A stretch of 64,000 nt of DNA from Sellimonas catena (GCF_045063725.1 NZ_CP173695.1), one strand, 5' to 3'. Positions 8,138 to 15,948 are shown, counted from the first letter of the stretch. A program made the numbers and translations. Notes: generated from the letters alone by a model not told the origin.

Positions 8138-8166
8138 ATAGTAACACGTAATTTTACGTATGTCAA
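8138..8166 (-). promoter_or_regulatory. hicAB promoter with candidate HicB operator
   Basis: On the minus strand TTGACA (8161-8166) and TACTAT (8138-8143) are spaced by 17 bp. The spacer is almost filled by the inverted repeat ACGTAA-2-TTACGT (8146-8159). A repressor bound there would block RNA polymerase, as expected for autoregulation by HicB. Confidence 0.75.
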
Positions 8167-8208
8167 TGGTGCATGAAAACCATGACCACCCGTCAATAGT
8201 GGTTTTTT

Positions 8209-8259
8209 GTTAAGCGTGCCTACATTTTTCGGAACGCGAAAAACTCCACCACGCTTAAC
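8209..8259. repeat. Nested perfect inverted repeat (hairpin element)
   Basis: A 10-bp perfect inverted repeat, GTTAAGCGTG (8209-8218) with CACGCTTAAC (8250-8259), encloses a second one, TTTTTCG (8225-8231) with CGAAAAA (8237-8243). It lies between the hicAB promoter and the ssrA terminator and belongs to no gene I can see. It is not followed by a T-tract in either direction on the outer stem, so it is not a standard terminator. I saw no second copy in the window. Confidence 0.6.
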
Positions 8260-8280
8260 TGGCTAAAGCCACATAATAGA

Positions 8281-8306
8281 AAAAGTGCCGTAAACACGGC
8301 ACTTTT
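8281..8306 (-). terminator. Terminator of ssrA
   Basis: The stem GTGCCGT (8285-8291) with ACGGCAC (8296-8302) is flanked by A4 and T4 tracts and lies just after the tmRNA 3' end on the minus strand. Confidence 0.85.
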
Positions 8307-8310
8307 CTTA

Positions 8311-8661
8311 TGGACCTGGCGGGAATCGAACCCGCGTCCGAAAGCCTCTCCATCGGAGCATCTCCCATCACAGTCATTATTTTAAGATTCCCCCGGACTG
8401 CCGCCTAATGACAGGCTGCAATCTTCGGTAGCTTCATAAAATCTTCCACCTCCTCAAAGCTTTGGAGACGAAGTGCCCCGCAAGTGTCGAAGCCGGTGAT
8501 CCGAACCGCGGGAAGTCCGGAGCCGACTGCTGCCGAAATTAGGCAGCGTACGCTAATTTATTATTGTCTGCGTTTATTTTTAAGTTACGGTTTACTGCGC
8601 GGTCCCGTCCCGCGGATGGCTTCTCCAACTTTAAAACCCCCGTCGAAACCAGTACAAGCCC
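8311..8661 (-). ncRNA. ssrA: Transfer-messenger RNA (tmRNA)
   Basis: tmRNA rescues stalled ribosomes together with SmpB. The 5' end has the conserved CTGGTTTCGACGGGG; the 3' end has a T-arm, GCGGGTTCGATTCCCGC. GGGCTTG at 8655-8661 pairs with CAGGTCC at 8312-8318 to form the seven-pair acceptor stem with two G-U pairs, which fixes both ends. The resume codon GCA is at 8569-8571, and the encoded tag ADNNKLAYAA ends at TAA (8539-8541). The CCA end is not encoded and must be added. smpB lies about 1.2 kb upstream on the same strand. Confidence 0.97.
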
Positions 8662-8686
8662 TGGTTTTGCAGACAGTTGTTCTATT

Positions 8687-8715
8687 ATTATACGCAGGCG
8701 GCCTGACCTTGTCAA
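8687..8715 (-). promoter_or_regulatory. Consensus promoter of ssrA
   Basis: TTGACA (8710-8715) and TATAAT (8687-8692) are separated by exactly 17 bp on the minus strand. Transcription would begin near 8680, leaving a leader of about 20 nt to be removed by RNase P at the mature 5' end (8661). Confidence 0.88.
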
Positions 8716-8748
8716 GGCCCGCCCGCGGTCTTTCTTTCAGCTCTTTTT

Positions 8749-9570
8749 CTAAATGTTGTGGTCGATCCATGCTTTTGCAAGATCCATCCACTGGCCGCAC
8801 TGAGCCTCCACGCCTCTTCCGTCACTGGAAAGGCTTAACTCAGTCGCTGTTCCAAGTCCGTGCTCTCCTTTCGGGAAGAGATGGAACTCTACCGGAACAC
8901 CGGCCTTTACGAGCGCATTTACATAGAGGAGGGAATTCTGAACCGGAACGGACTGATCCTCATATGTATGCCAGATAAACGTCTTCGGTGTGTACTCTGA
9001 AACATTCAGTTCCAGAGAACATGCTTCTTCCATACTTTCCTCCGCCTGGGCACCCAGAAGATTCTTAAAGGAGCCTTCGTTCCGGAATGTGCCGGCTGTG
9101 ATCACCGGATAGCTTAAAATCTGTCCGTTCGGACGGATCATCTCCGATGTGGTATCGAGAATGTTGGCAAGCTCCGGAATGTGCCAGTAGGTGGAAACCA
9201 TGGCAGCAAGATGTCCTCCTGCCGAGGATCCCTGAATTAGAATCCTGTCCGGATCAATGAACCATTCTTCTGCGCGTTCTCTAAGCATCTTCATGCATGC
9301 AGCCGCCTGAATGAATGCATCCGGAAATACATCATCCGGAACAATTGAATACCGGAGCACTGCCGCATGATATCCCATCTCCATGAACCGTACCGCCAGA
9401 CCTTCTGCCTCCCTGTCCGATGTCATGGCATAGCCGCCTCCCGGACAGATCAGAACACAGGGCCTTTTTCGTCCATCATAAAGCTCTTTTGAATTGCTCC
9501 AGAAATATGTATATAACCTTGCGTTTGTTTCCTCGCCCTTGATTGTTACAGGAATTGTCTCGTATACCAT
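8749..9570 (-). CDS. Alpha/beta hydrolase (acetyl-esterase-like)
   Basis: This 273-residue cytoplasmic hydrolase resembles the BD-FAE/acetylxylan-esterase group. The oxyanion-hole motif PGGGYAM (about 43-49), the nucleophile elbow GSSAGG (about 113-118), an Asp in YEDQSVPV and the His in KGEHGLG form the catalytic set. No signal peptide is visible. A carbohydrate ester substrate is likely for this group but unproven here. It lies downstream of the 80-residue gene at 9600 and ends just before the ssrA promoter. It may be the last gene of the rnr-smpB transcript. Confidence 0.88.
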   Translation of the reverse strand: MVYETIPVTIKGEETNARLYTYFWSNSKELYDGRKRPCVLICPGGGYAMTSDREAEGLAVRFMEMGYHAAVLRYSIVPDDVFPDAFIQAAACMKMLRERAEEWFIDPDRILIQGSSAGGHLAAMVSTYWHIPELANILDTTSEMIRPNGQILSYPVITAGTFRNEGSFKNLLGAQAEESMEEACSLELNVSEYTPKTFIWHTYEDQSVPVQNSLLYVNALVKAGVPVEFHLFPKGEHGLGTATELSLSSDGRGVEAQCGQWMDLAKAWIDHNI

Positions 9571-9599
9571 GCGCCGGTCCTCCCCATTTTATATTTTAT

Positions 9600-9842
9600 T
9601 TATTCTTCATCTTCCAGTCCCAGAATTTCTGCAAGTACCTCGATGATAATTTCATTCGTACAGGATTTCACATATCCAAGCATATGAAGTGAAATCTCGT
9701 CCGACTTCTGCGCGTCTGTCAGATCAGGATTTTTCTTCGTCATATCAATCAGCTGGATCAGCTGCGGTGTAAGCTCTTCATATGTCTCGATCGTTGTCTG
9801 GGAAACAAGATTTCTGAGATCTTTTTTTGTTACTGGTACCAT
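9600..9842 (-). CDS. Conserved-looking small protein of unknown function
   Basis: I do not recognise this 80-residue protein. It is acidic at its C-terminus (GLEDEE), predicted mostly helical, with no membrane segment or metal motif. It begins MVPVTKKDLRNLV after an AAGGAAGG ribosome site. It sits 30 bp after smpB and 29 bp before the esterase gene on the same strand, so it is probably co-transcribed with the trans-translation genes. Codon use looks like that of its neighbours. Confidence 0.7.
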   Translation of the reverse strand: MVPVTKKDLRNLVSQTTIETYEELTPQLIQLIDMTKKNPDLTDAQKSDEISLHMLGYVKSCTNEIIIEVLAEILGLEDEE

Positions 9843-9872
9843 TTCTATTATACCTTCCTTTTCACTTTGAAT

Positions 9873-10340
9873 CTACCCAAAATTGCGAATTTTGAAATCT
9901 CTTTGCGCTTCTCTTGCCTGATCTTTTTTGGCAATATCCGCACGCTTGTCATAAAGCTTCTTTCCTTTTGCCAGCCCGATTTCCACTTTGACAAGACTGC
10001 CCTTTAAATACACTTTCAAAGGCACGAGTGTCATTCCTTTTTCTTTCATTTTTCCAAGCAGTTTGTTGATTTCCTGCCTGTGCAGCAGGAGTTTGCGTAC
10101 CCGGAGCGGATCTTTGTTGAAAATATTTCCTTTCTCATACGGGCTGATATGCATTCCGTACACAAAGACCTCCCCGTTTTCGATGCGGATGAAGGATTCT
10201 TTGATACTGCACTTTCCCATCCGCATCGATTTCACCTCGGTTCCTGCAAGGGAAATTCCGGCCTCATAAGTCTCAAGAATAAAATAATCATGATATGCTT
10301 TTTTGTTGTTGGCGATCAGTTTTACACCTGTCTTTGCCAT
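9873..10340 (-). CDS. smpB: SsrA-binding protein
   Basis: SmpB binds tmRNA and mimics the tRNA anticodon stem so that tmRNA can enter stalled ribosomes. The 155-residue protein has the family's OB-fold segments (NNKKAYHDYFILETYEAGISLAGTEVKS in part, VYGMHISPY), the GLAKGKKLYDKR motif and the basic C-terminal tail. The length is standard. It begins 3 bp after rnr ends, so the two genes are surely co-transcribed, and its partner ssrA lies downstream on the same strand. Confidence 0.97.
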   Translation of the reverse strand: MAKTGVKLIANNKKAYHDYFILETYEAGISLAGTEVKSMRMGKCSIKESFIRIENGEVFVYGMHISPYEKGNIFNKDPLRVRKLLLHRQEINKLLGKMKEKGMTLVPLKVYLKGSLVKVEIGLAKGKKLYDKRADIAKKDQAREAQRDFKIRNFG

Positions 10341-10343
10341 CTC

Positions 10344-12482
10344 CTAGTCCCCTTCCTTTCCAAGCTCAAAGTCGATTGTCCTTTGAAGCTCGTTTGCCGC
10401 CATGACACGGACGCATACTTTCTGTCCAAGCCGGTAAGTCTTTCCGGTGTGGATGCCCTGCATCTCGTAGCGGTCTTCGATATACTCATAATGATCATCC
10501 GTCATATTCACTACATGGATCAGTCCCTCGATGGTATTTGGAAGTTCCACATACATGCCCCACTTGGTGATACCGGAGATCACACCTTCGTACTCTTCAC
10601 CGATGAAATTTTTCATATACTGTACTTTTTTCAGTTTGACCGTCTCCCGCTCAGCCTCTTCTGCCCGGCGTTCGGTCTCGCTTGCGTGCTTTGTCACTTC
10701 CTCGAGAATCGACTGATAATGCCGGATCCGCTCTTCATCCATCCGGCCGCGAAGCGTCTCCTTGATGATCCTGTGGATCTGAAGGTCCGGATAACGCCGG
10801 ATCGGGGAAGTGAAATGAGTATAGCAGGATGCCGCAAGTCCAAAATGTCCTTCATTTTCCGGCGTATATTTTGCCTGTTTCATCGAGCGAAGTGCCAGTC
10901 TTGCAATCATCGGCTCCTCCGGCTTCCCTTCTACTTTGGCAAGGAGCTTCTGGATCTCTTTTGGATGCACTTCATGATTGCCGATATGCATCGTATAGCC
11001 GAAATTGTGGAGGAAAATCGCAAGTTTGCGGATCTTCTCCTCATCCGGCGCTTCATGAATCCGGTAGACAAACGGAATCTCTCTCCAGAAGAAATCTTCC
11101 GCCACTGTCTCGTTGGCCGCAAGCATGAAATCTTCGATCAGCTTTGTCGCCGTATTTCTCTCATACGCTTTCAACTCGACCGGGCGTCCCTGCTCATCCA
11201 GAATCACCTTCGTTTCCGGGAAATCAAAGTCCACCGCCCCCCGTCTGTGGCGCTTTTCTCTCAAAATGGAGGAAAGCCTTGCCATCTCCCGAAACATCGG
11301 AATGAATTCCTCATATTTCCGGCACTGTTCTTCATCTTCGTCTTCCAGAATCTGTTTCACCGCTGTATATGTCATACGGCGGTCAACCCGTATCACGCTC
11401 TCGCAGATCTCATGGTCCACGATCGTACCGTTTTCATCAATCTTCATCAGGCAGCTCAGCGCCAGCCGGTCCTCTCCCGCGTTTAGGGAACAGATTCCGT
11501 TGGAAAGGGTGTGCGGAAGCATTGGAATCACACGATCCGCCAGATAAACGCTTGTCCCGCGTTTTTTTGCTTCCCGGTCCAGGGCACTGTTTTCCTGCAC
11601 ATAATTGGTCACATCCGCGATGTGAACGCCCAGAAAAAAACTTCCGTCCCGTACTTCCAGGGAAACCGCGTCGTCCAGATCCTTGGCGTCCTCGCCGTCG
11701 ATCGTCACCATCCGGACATCCCTCAGATCTCTTCTTCCAAAGCGGTCTGCTTCGCTGACAGGCTTTGCCACACGCTCCGCCTGGTTCATTACCTTCTCCG
11801 GAAATTCAATCGGAAGTTCGTAGGACATGGCGATGCTCAGCACATCGGTTCCCGGATCGTTAACATGTCCGAGAATCTCCACGACTTCACCTTCCGGCTT
11901 TTTCCCGTCTCCGCCGTAGGAAGTGAGCTTTACAACGACCTTGTGTCCGGTCACCGCTCCTTTTGATTTTTCCTCAGGCACAAACACATCCTGTAAAAAC
12001 TTCTGATTATCCGGAAGAACAAATCCGAATGATTTATTTTTCTGATAATAGCCGACGATCCGGGACATCCCGCGTTTCAGGATCTTGATGACTTTCCCTT
12101 CCTGCCGCTGTCCTGTCTTTGGTCCTGCACCTCTTGTGATCTGGATTTCCACTTCGTCTCCCTGCAGGGCACCGCCGGATTCCTCTTCCGGGATAAAAAC
12201 ATCGTCATCCGATCCCTCGATGGATACGAAACCAAATCCTCTGGCATGGGCCTGATAGATTCCGGTCAGCCTGTTCCCCTGACCTTTTACATAGTTTCCT
12301 TTCTGGGTCTTGTGGATCTTTCCTTCGGATTCCAGAGCATCCAGAATTTCTTTTAACTCCTGCCTCTCTTCCTTTTTCACCTGAAGGACGGAGGCCATTT
12401 CTTTCATCTTCATCGGGACATAGAAATCGTCACAGATGAACTGGTATACCATTTTCTTTCTTTTCTCATATTGTCTTTCCAT
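10344..12482 (-). CDS. rnr: Ribonuclease R
   Basis: RNase R is a processive 3'-5' exoribonuclease that degrades structured RNA and works with tmRNA-SmpB on non-stop mRNAs. The 712-residue protein has an N-terminal winged-helix region (about 1-65), cold-shock/OB domains with GFGFVSIEG and SFGFVLPD, and the RNB domain. That domain carries TIDGEDAKDLDDAVSLE (metal-binding aspartates), SNGICSLNAGEDRLA and HFTSPIRRYPDLQIHR. A C-terminal S1 domain has GVISGITKWGMYVEL. Length is typical. The usual upstream neighbour secG has been separated from it by an insertion element whose minus-strand terminator-like hairpin (12527-12547) lies just upstream. Confidence 0.97.
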   Translation of the reverse strand: MERQYEKRKKMVYQFICDDFYVPMKMKEMASVLQVKKEERQELKEILDALESEGKIHKTQKGNYVKGQGNRLTGIYQAHARGFGFVSIEGSDDDVFIPEEESGGALQGDEVEIQITRGAGPKTGQRQEGKVIKILKRGMSRIVGYYQKNKSFGFVLPDNQKFLQDVFVPEEKSKGAVTGHKVVVKLTSYGGDGKKPEGEVVEILGHVNDPGTDVLSIAMSYELPIEFPEKVMNQAERVAKPVSEADRFGRRDLRDVRMVTIDGEDAKDLDDAVSLEVRDGSFFLGVHIADVTNYVQENSALDREAKKRGTSVYLADRVIPMLPHTLSNGICSLNAGEDRLALSCLMKIDENGTIVDHEICESVIRVDRRMTYTAVKQILEDEDEEQCRKYEEFIPMFREMARLSSILREKRHRRGAVDFDFPETKVILDEQGRPVELKAYERNTATKLIEDFMLAANETVAEDFFWREIPFVYRIHEAPDEEKIRKLAIFLHNFGYTMHIGNHEVHPKEIQKLLAKVEGKPEEPMIARLALRSMKQAKYTPENEGHFGLAASCYTHFTSPIRRYPDLQIHRIIKETLRGRMDEERIRHYQSILEEVTKHASETERRAEEAERETVKLKKVQYMKNFIGEEYEGVISGITKWGMYVELPNTIEGLIHVVNMTDDHYEYIEDRYEMQGIHTGKTYRLGQKVCVRVMAANELQRTIDFELGKEGD

Positions 12483-12526
12483 TATCTGTACCTCACATAC
12501 TCCCTTCTATTCTATCTGATATGGTT

Positions 12527-12547
12527 AAAAAAGTGTCTTCGACACTT
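12527..12547 (-). terminator. Terminator-like hairpin between insertion element and rnr
   Basis: AAGTGTC (12531-12537) and GACACTT (12541-12547) form a 7-bp stem with a 3-nt loop followed by T on the minus strand. It would stop transcripts coming from secG or through the element before they reach rnr. It probably belongs to the element's left end. Confidence 0.65.
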
Positions 12548-12550
12548 CAG

Positions 12551-12588
12551 CCCCCTAGCCCCCATTCATGGGGGAATTGGGGGTTTCT
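12551..12588 (+). terminator. Stacked C5/G5 hairpin before the transposase gene
   Basis: CCCCCAT (12559-12565) pairs with ATGGGGG (12568-12574), and outer CCCCC (12551-12555) pairs with GGGGG (12579-12583). A T-rich run follows on the plus strand. It could shield the transposase from outside transcription or be the element's terminal signal. Confidence 0.55.
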
Positions 12589-12618
12589 TTTTATGTGTTT
12601 TTCCTGCATAATAGACTT

Positions 12619-13767
12619 ATGAATATATTACAAACCATTTTTAAAGACCATTATGAAGAAATTATATATACTCTCCACCCCAGAAAAACTGAAGTGGAAA
12701 ATATCGATAAGATGATCAATTGTGGCGATTCTTCCTTTGGCGGGGCCATGTATGGCTGCCCTTCCTGCGGTAAGCTGAAATTTGTCCCTTTCCGCTGCCA
12801 CAGCCGTTTCTGCCCTACCTGTGGAAATAAATATGCCATGGATCGTACTACCTCTATGTCCTTTAAACTTATTGATGTCCCTCACCGCCATTGTGTCTTT
12901 ACCATTGATGAACAGCTCCGGGACTTTTTTCTCAATGACCGCTCCCTCCTCGACTGTCTTTTCCATGCCGTAAACAGCGTTGTCTCCCGTATGTTTTTTA
13001 AGCAAAATAAATCCATGAACTTCACTCCCGGTTTCATCATGGTCCTCCATACCTTCGGCAGGGACCTCAAATGGAACCCTCATATCCATTGTCTTATTTC
13101 TGAGGGCGGTTACAGCGACAATGCTTTCTGGCGCAAGACTCATCATTTCAACTATACTTATCTGCGCAACGCTTTCCGTACTGCTCTCCTGAATGAATTG
13201 GAGGCTAAGATCGGCCCTTCTTTTAAAAAGGTGAAGGCTCGCTGCTACCGGGAACACAAAGACGGCTTCTATGTCTATGCCAAACCCAATAACTGTGACC
13301 CGAAAACTGCTATCAAATATATCGGCCGCTATCTCGGCCGTCCGGTGATCGCTACTTCCCGCATTGACAACTATGATGCTGACTTCGTTACCTTCCATTA
13401 CAATCGCCATGAAGATGATCAATATGTGGAAGAGACTATCCCGGTCATGGAATTTATACAGCGTCTGGTCCGTCATATCCCGGAAAAACATTTTAAGATG
13501 ATCCGCTATGGCGGCATTTATGCCAGGCACAGGGAGATTGATAAAAAACTCCGCAGGACCATTTCCCGGGAAAAACACCACATTTACAGGAGTTTTAACC
13601 AGTGGCGTACCGCCATCCTTTCTTCCTTTGGTTATGACCCGATCAAATGTGAATGCGGTACAACCATGCTGTTCTTAGAGCTTTATTTCAATCATAAACG
13701 TGTTTCTCTGGAAGAAATGTACGAGAAAGCCATGTCCCGTTCTCGTGGAAAGAGGTCCTCTGCATGA
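12619..13767 (+). CDS. IS91 family (Y2, HUH) transposase
   Basis: This 382-residue transposase should move its element by rolling-circle transposition. It shows an N-terminal zinc-binding region (Cys47, Cys50, Cys60, Cys65, Cys68), the HUH motif in NPHIHCLI (His155, His157) and a two-tyrosine motif YIGRY (Tyr234, Tyr238). The C-terminus has CECGTTM. All catalytic residues appear present, so it may be active. The ATG at 12619 is used because the conserved N-terminus starts there; the frame opens at 12568. No good ribosome site precedes it, which suggests low expression. It is transcribed against its neighbours. Confidence 0.92.
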   Translation: MNILQTIFKDHYEEIIYTLHPRKTEVENIDKMINCGDSSFGGAMYGCPSCGKLKFVPFRCHSRFCPTCGNKYAMDRTTSMSFKLIDVPHRHCVFTIDEQLRDFFLNDRSLLDCLFHAVNSVVSRMFFKQNKSMNFTPGFIMVLHTFGRDLKWNPHIHCLISEGGYSDNAFWRKTHHFNYTYLRNAFRTALLNELEAKIGPSFKKVKARCYREHKDGFYVYAKPNNCDPKTAIKYIGRYLGRPVIATSRIDNYDADFVTFHYNRHEDDQYVEETIPVMEFIQRLVRHIPEKHFKMIRYGGIYARHREIDKKLRRTISREKHHIYRSFNQWRTAILSSFGYDPIKCECGTTMLFLELYFNHKRVSLEEMYEKAMSRSRGKRSSA

Positions 13768-13820
13768 CTTCTCCAAATCTTATTCCTGTGGTATACTCCT
13801 CCTAAAGGAGGGCTGTATAT

Positions 13821-13997
13821 ATGGATCCAAGTACAGAGAAACTGCAAAAAAAATATATGGATAATCCGCCGGAAGGAACGACATCCGAGGACATTCGCCG
13901 TATGAGCGAGGATGATCTTCTGGATATGGATTATTTCTTAAATGAAGATGATCCATTTGACGATGGTTTTGGCGAAGAAGGTTTCTATATCTTCTGA
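13821..13997 (+). CDS. Small acidic protein within the IS91-like element
   Basis: This 58-codon ORF encodes a strongly acidic protein, with about 18 Asp/Glu residues, most of them in the second half (SEDDLLDMDYFLNEDD). AAAGGAGGG lies 7 bp before its ATG, a far better ribosome site than that of the transposase. A terminator follows (14026-14074). It starts 53 bp after the transposase gene on the same strand, so it is probably part of the element. I do not know a function; a DNA-mimic or transposase modulator is speculation. Confidence 0.65.
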   Translation: MDPSTEKLQKKYMDNPPEGTTSEDIRRMSEDDLLDMDYFLNEDDPFDDGFGEEGFYIF

Positions 13998-14025
13998 TCC
14001 TGCCAACGTCTTATTGTCATACCCA

Positions 14026-14074
14026 AACGCATGTTTATCTAACATATGTTCGATGAACATGCGTTCTTTTTTTT
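14026..14074 (+). terminator. Terminator at right side of the IS91-like element
   Basis: AACGCATGTT (14026-14035) and AACATGCGTT (14056-14065) form a 10-bp perfect stem. The loop contains the palindrome AACATATGTT, and the stem is followed by C and eight T on the plus strand. Confidence 0.85.
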
Positions 14075-14105
14075 GACTGCTCCATAAACGCAATTTCCTA
14101 TAAAG

Positions 14106-14144
14106 TAAAAAAAGAACACTCTATCTTTTGAAATAGAGTGTTCT
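14106..14144 (-). terminator. Terminator after secG
   Basis: A 12-bp perfect stem, AGAACACTCTAT (14113-14124) with ATAGAGTGTTCT (14133-14144), is followed by T6 on the minus strand. With this terminator eno-secG forms its own transcript, independent of rnr-smpB. Confidence 0.9.
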
Positions 14145-14157
14145 GCATCTTCTTTCA

Positions 14158-14400
14158 TTAAGCAAATACTTTTAAATTCAATACTGCAGCAAGGATAAGA
14201 AACAGTGCGGCAAGGATCTTTGTGACTTTCACGAGAGTTCCCTCAATGGAACGTCCTCTGTTCTGTCCCCAGTAGGTATCCGCCATACCGGCAATCGTTC
14301 CCAGACCGGCTGATTTTCCTTCCTGCATTAATACAACTGCTGAAAGAGCAATACAGTCTATTACAAATAAAATTGTGATCACGATTTTCAAAATTTCCAA
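14158..14400 (-). CDS. secG: Preprotein translocase subunit SecG
   Basis: SecG is the small accessory subunit of the SecYEG protein-conducting channel. The 80-residue protein has two membrane helices (about 5-27 and 58-78), joined by a loop with the conserved LMQEGKSAGLG motif. The start is a TTG at 14400, supported by AGGAGGTG at ideal distance; no ATG is available. It follows eno by about 110 bp and in related Clostridia is usually followed by rnr and smpB, from which it is separated here by an insertion element. Confidence 0.95.
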   Translation of the reverse strand: MEILKIVITILFVIDCIALSAVVLMQEGKSAGLGTIAGMADTYWGQNRGRSIEGTLVKVTKILAALFLILAAVLNLKVFA

Positions 14401-14513
14401 CTTCTACACCTCCTGCGCATAAACCATATATAATACTACCATATCCTTCCGGTTTGCGCAAGCAGTTTTTCGCTTCTTTTCCGCCCCTTATTTTCTTTTC
14501 GAGATCTTCCTGA

Positions 14514-15818
14514 TCAGGAAAATGGATTCTTGTAGATGGCAGTATCTCCAAGTTCTTCTTCTATTTTCAAAAGGCGGTTGTATTTTTCCACCCGTTCTGA
14601 TCGGCATGGAGCCCCGGTCTTGATCTGCCCGGTTCCAAAAGCCACCGCAATGTCAGCAATCGTTGTATCCGCCGTCTCACCGGAGCGATGGGAAACAATG
14701 GATCGATACCCGTACTCCCGGGCCATCCGGATGGTATCAAAGGCTTCTGTGAGTGTACCGATCTGATTGATCTTTACCAGAACCGCATTTGCTGCCCGGC
14801 AGTCAATCCCTCGTTGCAGCCTTTTTGTACTGGTCACGAAGAGGTCATCACCTACCAGCTGTGTCTGAAGCCCGAGTCTTGTATTCATCAGTTCCCATCC
14901 CGGAAAATCCTCTTCTTCCAGACCGTCCTCAATAGATACAATCGGATATTTTTCGATTAGTTCTGCATAGTAGTCAATGAGTTCTTCCGCGGTGCGAACT
15001 ACCTTTTTCTCTTTTCCTTTGCTTTCTCCCACAAACACATATTTCCCGAAATCTCTGTCATAAATTTCCGAGGCTGCCGCATCCAGACAGAGTACAATGT
15101 CTTTTCCTGCCCGGTATCCTGCCGTCTCAATGGCCTCCATCAGGATGTCACAGACACTCCCGGTATCCGGAAGGTCCGGGGCAAAGCCTCCTTCATCGCC
15201 CACTCCGGTATGATATCCTCTTCCCTTCAGAAGCGCCTTAATCATATGATAGACTTCTGTGCACATCCGAAGTCCTTCCCGGAAGCAGCAGGCCCCTGCC
15301 GGCATGATCATAAATTCCTGAAAGTCAATGATATTGTCCGCGTGTCTTCCGCCGTTCAGAACATTCATCATCGGCACCGGTATCCGTCTGGTATGCACAC
15401 CACCAAGATAGCGGTAAAGCGGCAGATTCAGACTCATCGCCGCCGCTTTCGCTGCTGCCATGGACACACTCAGGATGGCATTGGCACCAAGATTGCTCTT
15501 ATCTTCCGTTCCGTCAAGCCGGATCAGCAGATGGTCAAGTTCCGTCTGTTCCAGCGCATTGACTCCAATAACTTCTCTTGCGATCCGGTCATTGACATGA
15601 TTCACAGCCCTCTCCACGCCACGGCCGCAGTAGCGGTCCTGCTTTTCCTTATCCCGAAGTTCTTTCGCCTCATATCTCCCGGTGGAAGCTCCCGACGGGA
15701 CACTTGCCGTTCCGATCGTGCCGTCCGCCAGAAGTACCTGTGTCTCAATCGTCGGGTTTCCCCTGGAATCGAGGATTTCTCTTGCGTATATATCTCGAAT
15801 TGCGTTGCAGTGATGCAT
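14514..15818 (-). CDS. eno: Enolase
   Basis: Enolase interconverts 2-phosphoglycerate and phosphoenolpyruvate in glycolysis. The 434-residue protein has the full set of family motifs: SGASTG near residue 42, DGTEDKSNLGANA, GDEGGFAP with the proton-shuttling Glu, the metal ligands in CLDAAASE, SIEDG and GDDLFVT, the catalytic Lys in KINQIGT, and VSHRSGE. Small departures from the consensus (HADNIIDFQEFM, GETADTT) do not touch catalytic residues. AGGAGG precedes the ATG. The eno-secG arrangement is common in Clostridia. Confidence 0.96.
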   Translation of the reverse strand: MHHCNAIRDIYAREILDSRGNPTIETQVLLADGTIGTASVPSGASTGRYEAKELRDKEKQDRYCGRGVERAVNHVNDRIAREVIGVNALEQTELDHLLIRLDGTEDKSNLGANAILSVSMAAAKAAAMSLNLPLYRYLGGVHTRRIPVPMMNVLNGGRHADNIIDFQEFMIMPAGACCFREGLRMCTEVYHMIKALLKGRGYHTGVGDEGGFAPDLPDTGSVCDILMEAIETAGYRAGKDIVLCLDAAASEIYDRDFGKYVFVGESKGKEKKVVRTAEELIDYYAELIEKYPIVSIEDGLEEEDFPGWELMNTRLGLQTQLVGDDLFVTSTKRLQRGIDCRAANAVLVKINQIGTLTEAFDTIRMAREYGYRSIVSHRSGETADTTIADIAVAFGTGQIKTGAPCRSERVEKYNRLLKIEEELGDTAIYKNPFS

Positions 15819-15919
15819 TGTTTTTTCCTCCTTCCAGGCATAGTATCTCCCAAAAAAAATCCGGCATACCCGTCAGAAAGCTTTACATATTATTTCCTTT
15901 ACTTTTCCTTTCAGGATCG

Positions 15920-15948
15920 TTGACTTTTTCTTTCCGGAGGGTTACAAT
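15920..15948 (+). promoter_or_regulatory. Promoter of the YitT gene
   Basis: TTGACT (15920-15925) and TACAAT (15943-15948) are separated by 17 bp, 47 bp before the start codon at 15996. Confidence 0.75.

Larger units (their letters stand above)
12527..14074 (+). mobile_element. IS91-like insertion element (boundaries approximate)
   Basis: The element contains a Y2/IS91-type transposase gene (12619-13767), a 58-residue acidic ORF (13821-13997) and hairpins at both sides. The left side has the 7-bp hairpin at 12531-12547 and a stacked C5/G5 hairpin at 12551-12583; the right side has a terminator hairpin at 14026-14065. It splits the usual secG-rnr junction. IS91 elements lack long terminal inverted repeats and target duplications, so the ends cannot be set from one copy. 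Confidence 0.75.

Noticed and set aside
10080..11486. A 468-codon open frame on the plus strand
   Set aside because: It is antisense to rnr and smpB, both unmistakable. Long antisense frames are common with this codon usage.
12628..13581. A 317-codon minus-strand frame inside the insertion element
   Set aside because: The plus strand encodes a complete IS91-type transposase with zinc, HUH and two-tyrosine motifs. The antisense frame has none.
14514..15818. Enolase as a degenerate or second-copy enzyme
   Set aside because: A few residues differ from the consensus, but all catalytic and metal-binding positions that I can place are present, and the context with secG is normal.
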